DNA of 64,000 nt from Ricinus communis (lineage: Eukaryota > Streptophyta > Magnoliopsida > Malpighiales > Euphorbiaceae). How positions within the stretch are numbered: the stretch's first letter is position 1; each line of letters starts with the position of its first letter. Positions 22,928 to 35,398 of this stretch are shown here, one piece after another. Where the stretch lies: contig NC_063263.1 in the NCBI RefSeq assembly GCF_019578655.1, forward strand, positions 14,197,001-14,261,000, read 5' to 3'. The notes under the pieces were generated by a model. The model saw only the letters and a program-made list of their open reading frames with translations, did no database searches and was not told the DNA's origin. The position numbers were made by a program, and so were the translations under genes.

Positions 22928-24720
22928 TAAATAACTATTTGAGCCCTTATTGTTATTTTTTTCCCAATAGAAAGTTTTTGTTTCAAAATCAGCTCATTTA
23001 GCCCCTTCTTATCTTTGAAATTTAACAGCCGTCACGTTTTCCTTTCATGGACATGGAATATATATATATAAGTACATAAAAAAATTAATTTAGTTTGACA
23101 CATCATCTTATTATTGCAATTACCATTTTAATACCACTACCACTGTCTGTTATCACTTTGACTCCTTTTATGCAATTACAAACTCCATGCCACGGAACTT
23201 TCTCGATGCCAATGCAACTTACCCTTTTAGAGCTGACGTAACAAACTACGAGAAGGGTAGGCTCGCAGCTTCACTAGAAGCGACGAATGGGGGGGGCTAG
23301 GAAAGGCCAACGACCATATGACATGAGGGGGAAACTGTCATAGAAGCTTTGCCTCTTGCTTTACAAAGATTATTATGAACTGACTAAATGACTGTGCATT
23401 CAATTCCGAAAGTCAGTCTCACAGTCTCCTCCCTCTGGTTACCAAGATGTTTCAATTCACCAGATTATCTCTTTCTTGCCCATGAATTTAGCAGCAGTTT
23501 GAAAGGTTGACTTATTTGGGAATCTCCGGATCTACGCTTATTTTCAACTCCCCTAATCAAATGCCCTTCCTGGGGTTGGAGCACTACATCAATGAGCCGA
23601 TAGAAGTACAGTGAGTGACATCTTCCTCTTTAACATCACGCATAATTAGCTACATCATAATGATTAATTGTTCTATAGTTGATTTTTTTTTCTCTAATTT
23701 AGCTTAAGGAAAAGGAGAAGTATTATATTTTGTTATTTCTACAAATTATCATTTCCTATTTATAGAAACCCATTTCAATCCATGATTAAAAAAACTTCTT
23801 TTTTTTTAGAAAAAAAAACTCAGTTATCCATTAAAGAAAGTAGACTTTTGCTGCTTCCTTTTCTCATGAATAAAAGAAGAAGCCAAATTTGAAATGCTTT
23901 TGTATAATTTCTCTCTCTCTTTCAAGAATTTAGATCTGTTTCAATCAAAATAATAACTTAACCAAAGAATAAATCAATGTAGCAAAAAGAAAAAAAAAAA
24001 GTATGCATTTGTCATAAGAAAGAGAAGTGAAAAACACAGCTAAAGAAAGAGCCTTTTGGATTAAAAAAAGTAAGAAAACAACATCTCCTTTGATCCAAAA
24101 GATAAATATATATAAGAGAATAAGAAAACAAACACAAGGATCAGTTGTGTGTGTTAATGGCGAGGATGGAAAGAAAGAGAAAATGCGGATTAGAAAAGAA
24201 TGGGCGATTCTTTAGCTGATAATGATGGCGAGATGGCTATGGTGGACGAAAACAATGACGGTGGCTCATGGTGATGACGGCATTGGTGGTGAGGATAAAA
24301 AGAACAGGAAGATGAAAATTGACAAAGGCATGGGTGATTGATAAAAGAGTGGCTGATGGAGGTTTTGGAGTTTTAACATTGTGGGACAAACCTCATTGCT
24401 TAATTGATGAGATTACTTTTGTAGCCATTGATTTATAGACACATCAGCAACTGCCCTTTTTTTGCTAAGAAAATCAACAGGAGTAGATCCTAGGTGCCAC
24501 ATAAAATTTTATTTAAGCAAAAAAGTGGCCAAGTCAGCTTTAATATGAGCAAATCAAGTGGGCCCGTCAGAAGAATAAACTCTGTTCTGGCTGACTCTAA
24601 CAGAAGGGCTTGAATGAGCTGTTTTTGAAACAAAAAGTTCATATTGGGAACACAAAAATCAATAAGGGTTCAAATGGTCCCTGAGCCATAGTTAAGGGGC
24701 CTGTCTGAACCTTTTCTCTA
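22928..24720. mobile_element. Non-autonomous DNA transposon with long terminal inverted repeats (possibly MULE-type)
   Basis: The left end (22930-23008, with GAGCCCTTATTG, CCCAATA, TTTTTGTTTCAAAA and AGCTCATTTAGCCCC) is repeated in inverted orientation at 24600-24684. Flanking DNA aligns to uninterrupted sequence at about 20480-20545 downstream of FAR copy B: left flank with TTTACTTTC..AAGG, right flank with GGTCAT..CTAAT..GGAATTG. This dates the insertion after the duplication. No transposase is visible; the interior has A-rich and purine-rich tracts and a short lysine-rich open frame with no family resemblance. Target duplication is not clean (a 9-bp diverged one is possible). Confidence 0.68.
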
Positions 24721-24760
24721 ACCCGGTCATAGCTAATTGGAATTGATTTTTGTGTGCCAG

Positions 24761-27700
24761 AAAATTACTGAGCCAAAACGGAGTGCTAAGCGCTTTCTTT
24801 TATGATCTATTTATAATAAGCAATGCATCATATTTTACAACTAAACTATAATATAATTTTTCCACTCGGAGTAATGCGGAAGCACTCTCGTTGCGGATGA
24901 ACGCATTTTCTCTTAGCGCCGAATCTTTTCAAATTTGACATGAAATCTCTGATCATTTAGTGTTTTTGTGAATACCCGTATCAATCGCCAAATACTCGCT
25001 ACGTTCTTAAAAACTGATAACAAATTAACAATGATTGAATGTGTTTAAAATAAAAAATTTCCTAAATCTGTAAGAGTATTATAAAAGTACCATTTTTATT
25101 TGCTTTATTTAATAACTTTAAATTAATTATAAATATAATATATTTCTTATTTTTAGAGAGAAAGTAGAAAGAAGATAATAAAGAAAAGATTCTTTGCCTT
25201 TCTTATAAGAGCATCTCGAATGGTGTTCTTTATATAATTTTTATAATAAAGAGCATTTTAAGGAATAGTTAAATATAAAAAGTAAGTTTCTTTATTTAAG
25301 TCTAATATATTTTTTATATTTTTATTCTTTATTTTACTTTTATTTCCATAAGTATTAATAGTTTTATTTATTTTTTTTATTTTTTAGTTTTTACCAATAG
25401 AAACTAAAAATAAGAAATATCAATTAAATCAAATTAAATGTATAAATATTTATAATGCATTTATTAAATATAAAATAAAGAATGATACTCGACTCTCCGT
25501 ATAAGATACTCCTAAACTCAATATTTAAAAGTAGTATCTTCATAGGCTCATCTTTTTATCCTAAATTATAAAGCACAATTTTACAATGTAATTAATTTAT
25601 TAATTTTATAAAATTCTCTTATTTAATATATATCCCGACATTAATACATCATTATTTTTTATTAATCGGCACTTTAATCAAGTTTACAACTTTATCACTT
25701 TGAGACTTGCATTAAATAAAGCTATTTTTTTAGATATTTATGAAAAGGAAAATATTAGAAATAAAAGGGGGGCTTATTTCTTTTCCGGATAGAAGAGATA
25801 TTATCAATATTTGAAATTTGAAAATAAAAGTACATATGGGGTGGCAGTTAAGTTTGGTTGTAGCAAAGTACACATGGACCACAATACAATTACAACCATA
25901 TGTTTGATTAAGTTCCCAACGAACTGTTGCTGCCCAATTAATATACAGAGGGCCCGAGACAGGAATTCTCTTTTGGAGCCCATTCTAAGGTTGTTTCTTG
26001 CACTATTACACAAAAGAGTGTAAAGTTTGCACTCTTAAATAAAAAGATGGATAATTATATCAAGGCGACCTAAACTTGCATTATTCTATAGAAAGAAGCT
26101 CACATTTTTCATGTTCTTTTCATCAGAATAAGAGAAAAGATTGAGGCGATGATGAACAGATAATAACAATGGTGATAACGGTGGCAATAGATTGGCATAT
26201 GATGATAAATAATAGAAGCATCAATTGGGATAACCGTAGCAAAAGCGATAATATTGAATTCAGTTAATTCTTTTTCATTCATATCGTAATATCTAAATAT
26301 CTAAAATGTCTCTTTCTTTATGCATTTTTATATTTAAAAAATTTAAGTTTTAGTTATGTATTTGTTATTTATCTCACAATATTTTTTAATTGTCTTATAA
26401 TCAAGTTTTGAAATCATAATTAGAAATATTGGATAAAATTATGAAAATATGCAAGAATTTAAATTTTTTTGAGTCACTAGGTAAATACTCTCTTTGTTTT
26501 AATTTCTTTTTTATTTTGACCGTTTCAAATTATAATCTACTTTTTATCAATATGATTCCAAAATATTAGAAGGGGTACCTTTTTTTTTTTTTTTTAATTT
26601 AAGCAAGATTTTCCATATACTTGTTTAGTGTAACATTTATGCTTCCAAGTTAATGTTATTTCAAAATATATTATTAATTATTTCTTGGACCTCTCCCAAT
26701 AATGCATGTCCATCATCATCAGCTGAATGAAATCTCAGAAGAACAAAAGAGTATTTACCATTGCAATCCCGTTTTCAATCGCCCCATTAAATTATAACCT
26801 ATAGTTTTGCCCCATAAATTTTACTAACAGAGTTATCTTCCATGGTCATTAATAAGGGTGGACACAAAAAGGAGCCATTGAAGGCTAAAGCCCCATTCAG
26901 AGTTAAGGCAGCTGCACAACACTTAATGCGGATCAGTCAAAGGTAATTCATTTGTTTTATTCATCAATTTTATACTAATTGTTTTTTTTCAAAAAAAATT
27001 AAAATATTTTAATTATTTATCACTTTTAAATACAATATTAATTTCTTTTACTATTTTACAATATCTATACAAGGATAAATTATTTTAATTTAATAATTTT
27101 TTATAGTTAATTTTATTCAATGTTTTCTTAATCCGAATGAATTACTAAACAGTTAGTATGAAATGTAGGAAATATTAAATTTATGCCAAAGAAGATAGTT
27201 CAAAAGCATGACTAATGATTAAAAAAATCAAATTTTTGCATGTGGTAATTTTGTTCAATTTCTTTTGTTTTTGGTAAATTTAGGTAAAAAGAAAAGCTTA
27301 GCAATTACAATAACTTTTGATGGCCGGTAAGAATTAAGTGATGTGATAAATACATACCCAAAATTAAAGCTCAAATTAGTGTCATGTAAGGTGTTTTTGG
27401 TGTCCATTTTAAAACTAGTTTATGAATAGATTTGAGAAGGTTCAGAATATTAATTCAGTGAAAAAGACAAATGGATTTAATGCGGCTTTGAATATTTGTA
27501 CTTTTTGGTATTGGATAATCTGAATGGAGAGGATGGGCGCATGAACATGGGTTTGCAACCCAATTAATGTGCAAACATTAATGTCAGGCTGCAATTAATA
27601 GGAAGATGATTAATATGTATAAATATTTTATATTTTAATATTAGATAAATATATAATTTATTATTAAAATTAATAAATATGTATCAATTATCTATAGGTT

Positions 27701-28080
27701 TGATATATAAGTAAAAATATTTATTAAATTTAGACAAAAAAAACTTCATCTAAAAATTAGATAATCTAAGAAAATATAAAACTTACGTGTCAGTAAAAAT
27801 ACAAAAAATATATATATATATATATATGAAACCGATGGCAATTTGAATATCTATTTAAATTTTATTATGTCAAATTAGATAATATCTAAATTGATTAGAT
27901 AATTAATATAAGTAAACAATTAATATGAATAATACAACACTCTAAGAATATTAGAAATTTTATAATGGAATTTATTAAGAAAAAAAGAAGTACATCCTCT
28001 TAGGTAGAAGTAAAAATATAAAAGTTACCCGTGCCTTAGCCATTGTGATATCTAATCTAATCATTCCTAGCCGTTGATGT
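24761..28080. other. Intergenic region between FAR copies B and C
   Basis: About 3.3 kb, mostly AT-rich. 26690-26850 resembles 11411-11560. 27604-27720 belongs to an AT-rich dispersed repeat also seen at 31012-31145 and 39740-39850. An (AT)n tract lies at about 27808-27827. No gene found. Confidence 0.5.
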
Positions 28081-28229
28081 ACGCCCCATAACATGAGTTT
28101 GGTAAGCTGTCAGCTATAAATTTAAATACCACATTTGCGAAGTTGCACCTCAATTCACATTCCCAAAAATCAAAACCACCGGCAAGAAAAACTGATACAC
28201 ACAGAGTTGGATAATTATCTTCTAAATCA

Positions 28230-31200
28230 ATGGACTTGGGAAGTGTAATTGAGTTTCTTGATAACAAGACCATTTTGGTCACTGGTGCAACTGGATATCT
28301 AGCAAAGGGTATATATGCCCTTTCTCATCCCTCCATTTGCTTAGTACAAAGCTTTTATTAGGTTTAATTACTGACAAGTTTTCTTTGATGGGTGTACAGT
28401 TTTTGTGGAGAAGGTACTGAGAGTTCAACCAAATGTGAAGAAGCTTTACCTTCTTTTAAGAGCCGCAGATGCTAACTCTGCCATGGAGCGCCTAAATAAG
28501 GAGGTACAATATCTGACTCGCAATGTCAAAAGATGCTATCTGTCTAAGTTCTGCAGATTTACAAATATTATAGGATGTAATTTCTCTTGACAATTTTTCT
28601 TGGACGACAGGTCATAGGGAAGGACTTGTTCAAAGTTCTAAGGGAGAGATATGGTGCAAGTCTGAATTCCTTTGTATCAGAGAAGATGACTCCTATTCCT
28701 GGTGATATCTCTCGTGAAGACTTAGGGATTAAAGACTCTAACTTAAGGAATGAGATGTTGAAAGATATTGATGTGGTGATTAATTTTGCTGCCACAACCA
28801 ACTTTGATGAAAGGTAAGTATAAGGATTATTACTTTTCTCTTTTTCACTTTTATTAAATTCTGTTAAGTTCTTAACATATATACAAACTAATTGAAATTT
28901 CTTTTTCTTTTATCTGTTTTTTGGGGGTTATGTAAATGAAGATATGATGTTGCACTAGGAATCAATACACTGGGAGCTTTGCATGTCTTGAACTTTGCGA
29001 AGAAATGTCTTAAAATCAGGATGCTCGTCCATGTCTCTACCGGTACTTACAAAGTTTTTGTCATATAAACATGGTGGGAACTTACTTTTAAGCTGTTCTT
29101 TAATTCTTGTGTTTTTTCTGTCAGCTTATGTATGTGGAGAAGATACAGGACTTATACTAGAGAAGCCATTTCCAATGGGTGAAGGCAAGAAGGGTAACAG
29201 TAAAATAGATATCGAAGAAGAAAAGAAACTAGTGCAAGAAAAACTAAATGAACTTGAATCAGAAAATGCTTCAGAGAAAGAAATTACAGCAATCATGAAG
29301 GATTTTGGCATCGAAAGGTATTAAGTACTCACTTTAGTACGATTTCAGTCAATAAAGGTTAACCAGACCTGGTAAAAAGTAAAATAAAATTAAAAATGAA
29401 ATCAGTGATGTCGGTTCTTTTAAGGGTATAATTCGATTAACCTAATAATGATCTCTCCTAAGTACATATCAAAAAGTAATTGTAATCATGATTGTTAAAT
29501 AATCTTGATTTGATTCAGTCCTTAAACTTATGTTTTTAGATAATAAATTTGTAATCTTACTTGCGAATAGGGCAAGGGCGCTTGGATGGCCAAACACTTA
29601 CGTATTTACAAAGGCAATGGCAGAGATGCTTTTAGTGCATATGAAAGAGAATTTGCCTCTGCTTATTATAAGACCAACGATGATAACCAGTACTTATAAA
29701 CAACCATTTCCTGGTTGGATTGAAGGTGTCAGGTATTTCTTTTTTCTTTCTAATTTTGTTGTTTGAATCTCAATGCCTTATCCTAATGTAGGCTAAGATA
29801 CCTTAATCAATAAGAAATTGTCAAATAATTAAATATATTTAAATATAAAAAAGTTTTAATTTTAGTTATAGATTACCAACTAGAATATTAAAATACTGAA
29901 ATAATCCAGATAGTATAAAAAATTCATATTTTTCTAAAATTTATAAATTTTATAATAATTATTTTTCCAATTATAAAAATGGTATTATTTTTTAGAAACT
30001 TAATTTCTTTCATACATTATTTACTTATACATAACTAATCATATTTTCATAGTAATAGAAATTTTTTTGTAAGTAATAACAATTATAAAATATTATTTTG
30101 ATAGTCATTTTTCATAAGATTGTGATTCATTTTGCACTTACAAATTTTATTATCTTTTATAATATAAATTATTGATTTACGTAAAAGTAATTATATTTTT
30201 ATAATATTATAAATCTTTCATAAAAACTATAAAAAATTATTTAATTTATAAAGTTACAAAAGAATTCAACCAATTACTAGTCACTCTTAAATATAAATTT
30301 TAATTGATAAGATTAATATATTTATAAATTACCTATAATAAAAAAATAATTTAATTAAATTATTTTTTTATTATAAAAAATGAAATGGAGATTCAAACTT
30401 GAAATCTCTATCGAACTCGACAAAGTTCTCCCATTAGGTATTTGACCTGGTGATCAAATCATTTTATTTTAAATAAAGTAACAGTAGAAGCCACATATAT
30501 TTAATGGGTACAATGGCAATTCTATAACATGTGTTCTCTTGACAGGACTATTGATAGTGTAATTGTGGGCTATGGCAAACGAAAAATTACATGTTTTGTC
30601 TCTAGCCCTCGATCAATTCTCGATGTGGTAAGCTAATCTCTGCCATTTATTATTAGAAACTATACAGTGTACCTGGTTTATGAATAAATTTATAGATTTT
30701 TTAGCTGTTATGTTCCTTATTTTAATTCTGATTCTTAAATGATGAAACTGTTAACTTGTTAAATTAGTTGCCCAATTAATAAATTAACCTATAAAAATTG
30801 TAAAGTATGTTATCTTTAATGTTTAGTTTAAAATGATGATTTAATTAGTTAGATCAACACTAATTTCATAAAATTCAAACTATTTACTAAGTTAGCCTAG
30901 TCGATTTTAATGTATAGATAAATATCTGACAACTAAAGTAACCTAAATAATAAGTAGAAGTAGGTGATTCTTAGCTACATCAAATCAAATGTATATATCT
31001 CAACCAATAAGAAAATGATATGTATATATGAGTGTTTTATATTTTTACATTAAATGATTGACACATGTTTAATTATTTAAATTAATAAATATATATCGAT
31101 CATCTATTAGTTTAGTATATAGGTGATGACATATATTTAGATTAGACAATCAAAAATATATATATCTATCTAGGGTGTATTTAGAATTGCCGTTGAGTGT

Positions 31201-32484
31201 TTAAAAAACAGATTTATAAACTTTTTGATTTAATATCCGTTATTCTGTTTCCGAGGAATTGACATAACATAAGAATTTATGATTATTTTTTAACTTTTTT
31301 ATAAACTGTTTTCTTAAACATTTATTTATCTGCTTTTTGCGAAATAAATTTTTAAAATTTAAAAAATCATCCAAAATAAAAATTAATATGAAACTCAACC
31401 TTATTAATCAGATGCACTGCTAGGAAAGTCTTATTACTGTTGTTGCTGCTATTTTCATTTTGAATTGGCGATTTTGCCAAAATTTTCATATTTTTAATAA
31501 ATAATTGTTGGGAAAAAAATGTTCTATACAGATACCAGCAGACATGGTGGTAAATGGTATCATTGTGGCCATGGCGACTCGTTACCAGAAGCAATCTTCA
31601 GAAATTATTTATCAAATAGGATCTTCATTGAGAAATCCTTTAAAATTCTCAAATATTCATGATTTCGCCTATCGTTATTTCTCTGCAAATCCATGGATTG
31701 ACAAGGAAGGAAGTCCAGTAAAGATTGGCAAGGGCATTGTTTTGAGCTCTATGACCAGTTTTCATATGTATATGGCTGTTTGTTTTCAGCTTCCATTGAA
31801 GGTTCGCTGTGATCTAATAAATAATTAACTTTAATCATAATTAGTAAAAGAAATGTGCATTCAAATAGGACAATGAATTGAATTTGGACCAATGATAAAA
31901 GACTGTAGTAACAAAATATAGATACTGCACCACAATTTACAGAATATTCTAAATTATTCATGCACCTTAATATGTATATATATATTAAGATGTCATGCAT
32001 TCTTCTTTTCTTTTCCTCTTACTATTATCATGTTAAATAATTACTTGTTTATTTCCAATTTATACTCTTTCCTAGGCATTCGAATTAGCAACTATTTTGG
32101 TGTTGAAGGAATATCAGGACAAGTATAGGCTTCTGGATCGAAAAGTAAAATTGGTGCAGAGATTGGTAGACCTTTATAAATCCTATCTGTTCTTTGAGGG
32201 CATGTAAGAGCACTATTCTTATTCCTTTTTGTTCATTTTTTTTTTTACTTGCACTTATGTTTATCTTGATTACATAAGCATCACTGTTAACATGTAAAAA
32301 TTTTGCCTTTAAATTTGTTTATAGATTTGATGATACCAACTTAGAGAAGCTAAGAACAGAAGCAAGACTGAGAAGTCTTGAAGTTGAAGAAATGGATGAA
32401 TTCAACTTTGATCCTACTACCATCGACTGGGAAGATTACATGATGGGTGTTCACATTCCTGGTCTAGTTAAATATACAATGTAA
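28230..32484 (+). CDS. FAR: Alcohol-forming fatty acyl-CoA reductase, copy C (complete)
   Basis: Same reaction and architecture as copy B. Exons: 28230-28308, 28400-28503, 28611-28813, 28942-29042, 29125-29317, 29571-29732, 30546-30627, 31532-31801, 32076-32203 and 32325-32484; every exon has the same length as in B, giving 493 residues. Start [13 protein letters not shown] at residues 18-25; Y237-V-F-T-K241; [10 protein letters not shown]-terminus [10 protein letters not shown]. Introns 6 and 7 are much longer (813 and 904 bp against 141 and 108 in B) and hold AT-rich inserted DNA. Differences from B cluster in exons 7-10 (for example [10 protein letters not shown] against [10 protein letters not shown]), so substrate chain-length preference may differ (inference). 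No disabling change seen. Confidence 0.93.
31012..31145 (+). repeat. AT-rich dispersed repeat in FAR copy C intron 7
   Basis: Aligns to 39740-39850 (shared GAGTGTTTT-type start, TTAAATGATTG-like core, TTATTTAAA.TTAAT.AATATATAT) and, more weakly, to 27604-27720 (shared AATAAATATrTATC, ATCTAT, TTTAGAC). No ends were defined. Confidence 0.5.
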
Positions 32485-33410
32485 GAATCATTGCATCAGT
32501 TGAGGTTTTGGAGGTTCAACATTAAGTTAGAGCCTTTAAAACCAGTAGTAAATTATTTGGATATTCATATCATTTAATTGTATTTTCCTCTTCCTTTTCT
32601 TTTCTTTGTTTCATTTGAGTGGAAAGGCACATAGTGTGCCACTGTTTAGTCTTGTGACCTCTTTCTATTCTTATGATCATCATCATCATCATCATTGTCA
32701 AGTGTTGTTAGAAATAATTTATGGATGTTTCTATAAAAATTAACGTTTTAATAATCTCTGTGATATGCCCTGAAATATTTTAATTTCTATCACAAAGGAA
32801 TGCCAATGTCCTCCAACGCATCCTCTTGTACCACAAGTCGGTTATCTCATTTTAGGCTCAACTCTTTCTATTTTCCCCGGTTACTCTCTTTATTCTCTAT
32901 ATCTTTCTTTTTCTCTTCCTTTACTAAACAATAAAACCTTTTACAAAATAACCCAATAAGAAATAAGAAAGATGTTAAAGAGTGTATGTATATAATGGCA
33001 TGGGAGGAGCTGGCACAAGGTTGCTAGTTAACCTAGCGACCATGTGAAAGCTGACCTTGCCAATATAGTCTGCGAAACACTACATTGGCAGGGCCAGCAG
33101 CAAGTATAGTATTGCCTCCCATGAGAGGCTATTTGTTTTTGTCTTTCGATCGGCTATACACTTGCACAGAAGTGGACAGTCATTTTTTCGTTAAATTTAA
33201 ATATATCTAAGAAAATTATTTAATATATGCAAAGCGTTTACTGGAGATGCTCTAAGAGCAAAGCGGCTTTTATTGTATAATGGCTCGTACCCTATCAACC
33301 TTGTGATGAAAAAAAAAATTAATTGAGGAGTATTAAGACAATCATTAGAATTTAGACTTTAGTAATTATAAGGATATGATATTAATGAGTTGTTTGTTTT
33401 GTTATACCTT
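32485..33410. other. Spacer between FAR copy C and the copy D remnant
   Basis: AT-rich, with a (ATC)n-like run at about 32677-32697 and the hairpin-rich element at 32999-33123. No gene seen. Confidence 0.5.
32999..33123. repeat. Small hairpin-rich element with nested inverted repeats
   Basis: Outer arms CATGGGAGG (32999-33007) and CCTCCCATG (33115-33123) enclose GAGCTGGC/GCCAGC. Two further hairpins lie inside: GGTTGCTAG/CTAGCGACC (33019-33041) and TTGCCAATATAGT/ACTACATTGGCA (33057-33090). It is much richer in G+C than its surroundings. It could be a MITE or an RNA-forming locus. Confidence 0.6.
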
Positions 33411-33416
33411 TCTCAG

Positions 33417-33805
33417 GTTTTGCAATTGGCAAATACTTTGATGTTGCAGAAATATCAAGATATTTATATGAATCTTGATAAAGAAAAAAACAAAACAAAA
33501 CAAAACCAAATTGGTGATGCGATTAATAGATCTTTATAAACCATAACATTCTTTCGAGACATGTAAGAGCACTTCATCCATAGCCCATATCTTATACTTT
33601 CTTTTTCACCATGTTACTAATCATATTTATAAATCTCCCATTTGTTTATAGTTTTGATGATACAAACAAAGAGAGGCAGAAAATAACAAGGAAAGAGACA
33701 AGTCTTGATGCGTTAGATGGGTGGTCTAAGTTTGATCCTACAAAGATTGATTCAGAAGATTACATGATGAGTATTCACATTTCAAGTTTTATAAATTTTC
33801 CATGA
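33417..33805 (+). pseudogene. FAR exon 9-10 remnant (copy D)
   Basis: Exon 9 (33417-33562) is recognisable (LANTLMLQKYQD, then LVMRLIDLYK) but carries an A/C-rich insertion near 33484-33510 and an in-frame TAA where the other copies read Y after LYKP. Exon 10 (33652-33805) reads FDDTNKERQKITRKETS, then KFDPTKID and YMMSIHI before a stop. Splice borders persist. Exons 1-8 are absent from the preceding 900 bp. It is the most decayed FAR relic on this strand. Confidence 0.88.
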
Positions 33806-35398
33806 GAAAATGGGTGTTCAAAAACTGGTTTGAATTTTTTTTTTAATAAAATATATTAATTTTTATAATTTTTTATAAACTAATTTTCTTAAACCTGCTT
33901 TCGAGAAATATATTAATTTCCCTGCTTTTTTCCAAAAGCAATTCTAAAAAATTTCCCACCTCAGTGTCAAATGCCCCTAAAAGCTCCATCAAGATAGCTC
34001 AATAAAGACATTTCCAGGGCACAAAGCCTATATTTCCCACATGGATGGCATTTATATGTATTGCTTTTGAAGGCATTATAAGTACAACTTTCATGCCAGA
34101 AGTTAGGACTTAGATTATTTTGAGCTATTGCATTCCTACGTACAAGATTGTCAATATAAAGTATTTAAATTGAGGAAATAAAATAAAATAAACTTTATGG
34201 CTCTATCAGGAAATTCATCCACACCTTATATTTTAGATGTCTTCTATATGTGGATGTATATGCTTCCTGGTGGCAAGAAAAAGATATTATCCAAATTCAA
34301 ATTCCTGAAAGACTATACAAAGCTGCTGAAGTTTGCTGGAAGGGAGTAGGTGAAACCAAAGTTATATTCCGGATTTATTATTAGAAGGAAGTATTTCAGT
34401 ATCCGGTTTCGGACTGTTCCAGATTATTTATATCATTTAATTTTAAATCATTAAAATACAACACTATAAAATTATTACCCATAATCTAATTAAATAGCAT
34501 ATTAGAAAGCAACAAGTGTACATATACTCAACTTTTTATTATTATAGAATTATAATAATAAAATCTCTTTCTATAACATAACCACCTAAATTATAAAATA
34601 TTATTTTATGAAACAAAACCATAAAAATCAAATTACATAACTTTTAAATTGTTATTATTAAATAATATAAGATTAAATTATAAAAAAATTATAATTTAAT
34701 GAAAAGAAAATATAGTTAAACCATATACCGCAAGATAAGGTAATAAATAAAAATAAATAGATGATTATTTGAAGTTTTAAATTTCATTTTATTTTTATTG
34801 ATAGAGAGAAAAGAGATTTTATTATATTAAAGACAAGTGTTACCGAACTACTTAACTCAACTCAATAATATATATTTTCTCTATAAAGTTGCTTCATTTC
34901 GATCTATCTCGTTAATCACAGCCGGAATGACAATTTCAGTCCAATCTCGGTCATTCCGATCTAAAATGGCCGAGATTTTGATTGATATGAAACAAAAAAT
35001 ATTGTATTCCGTTTTTCATAATAAAATGATACATCTCAGTCATTCTGAGCGGAACAGAATGAAACTCATTCAGAACAACAGCCTCTCACGTCAAGAGAGT
35101 ATGTGTGTTGAGGGATAGTTGCACAAAAAGTAATAAAGTTAATTTCTGATGGCTTAATTTGCAACAGCAAAATTCCTCAAGTCTTCTTTCCCAATGCCAT
35201 CTCTATCAACCCATGTGCTATACAGGATGTAACGCTTTGACCACATACTGGAAAACTCATTCCGACCCAATGATTTTTAAAATTGGAACCTATGAAGTTC
35301 AGAATTTCAGTAGTTCCCCATGCCTGGGAACTGTATAAACTTACAACAGACATGCTCAAGCAAGCTTTCTCAGTGTACACGTAGCAAGAGAGATACAA
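33806..35398. other. Intergenic region and 3' flank of the PRORP gene
   Basis: AT-rich at 34430-34830. The last ~250 bp lies downstream of the PRORP stop and probably includes its 3' UTR. 34040-34400 has more balanced composition but no recognisable protein. Confidence 0.5.

Noticed and set aside
24027..24215. Lysine-rich 62-codon open frame
   Set aside because: Low-complexity A-rich DNA inside the TIR element; no family resemblance.
34040..34400. Balanced-composition stretch that could hide a FAR exon
   Set aside because: Translations on both strands gave no FAR motif or other recognisable domain.
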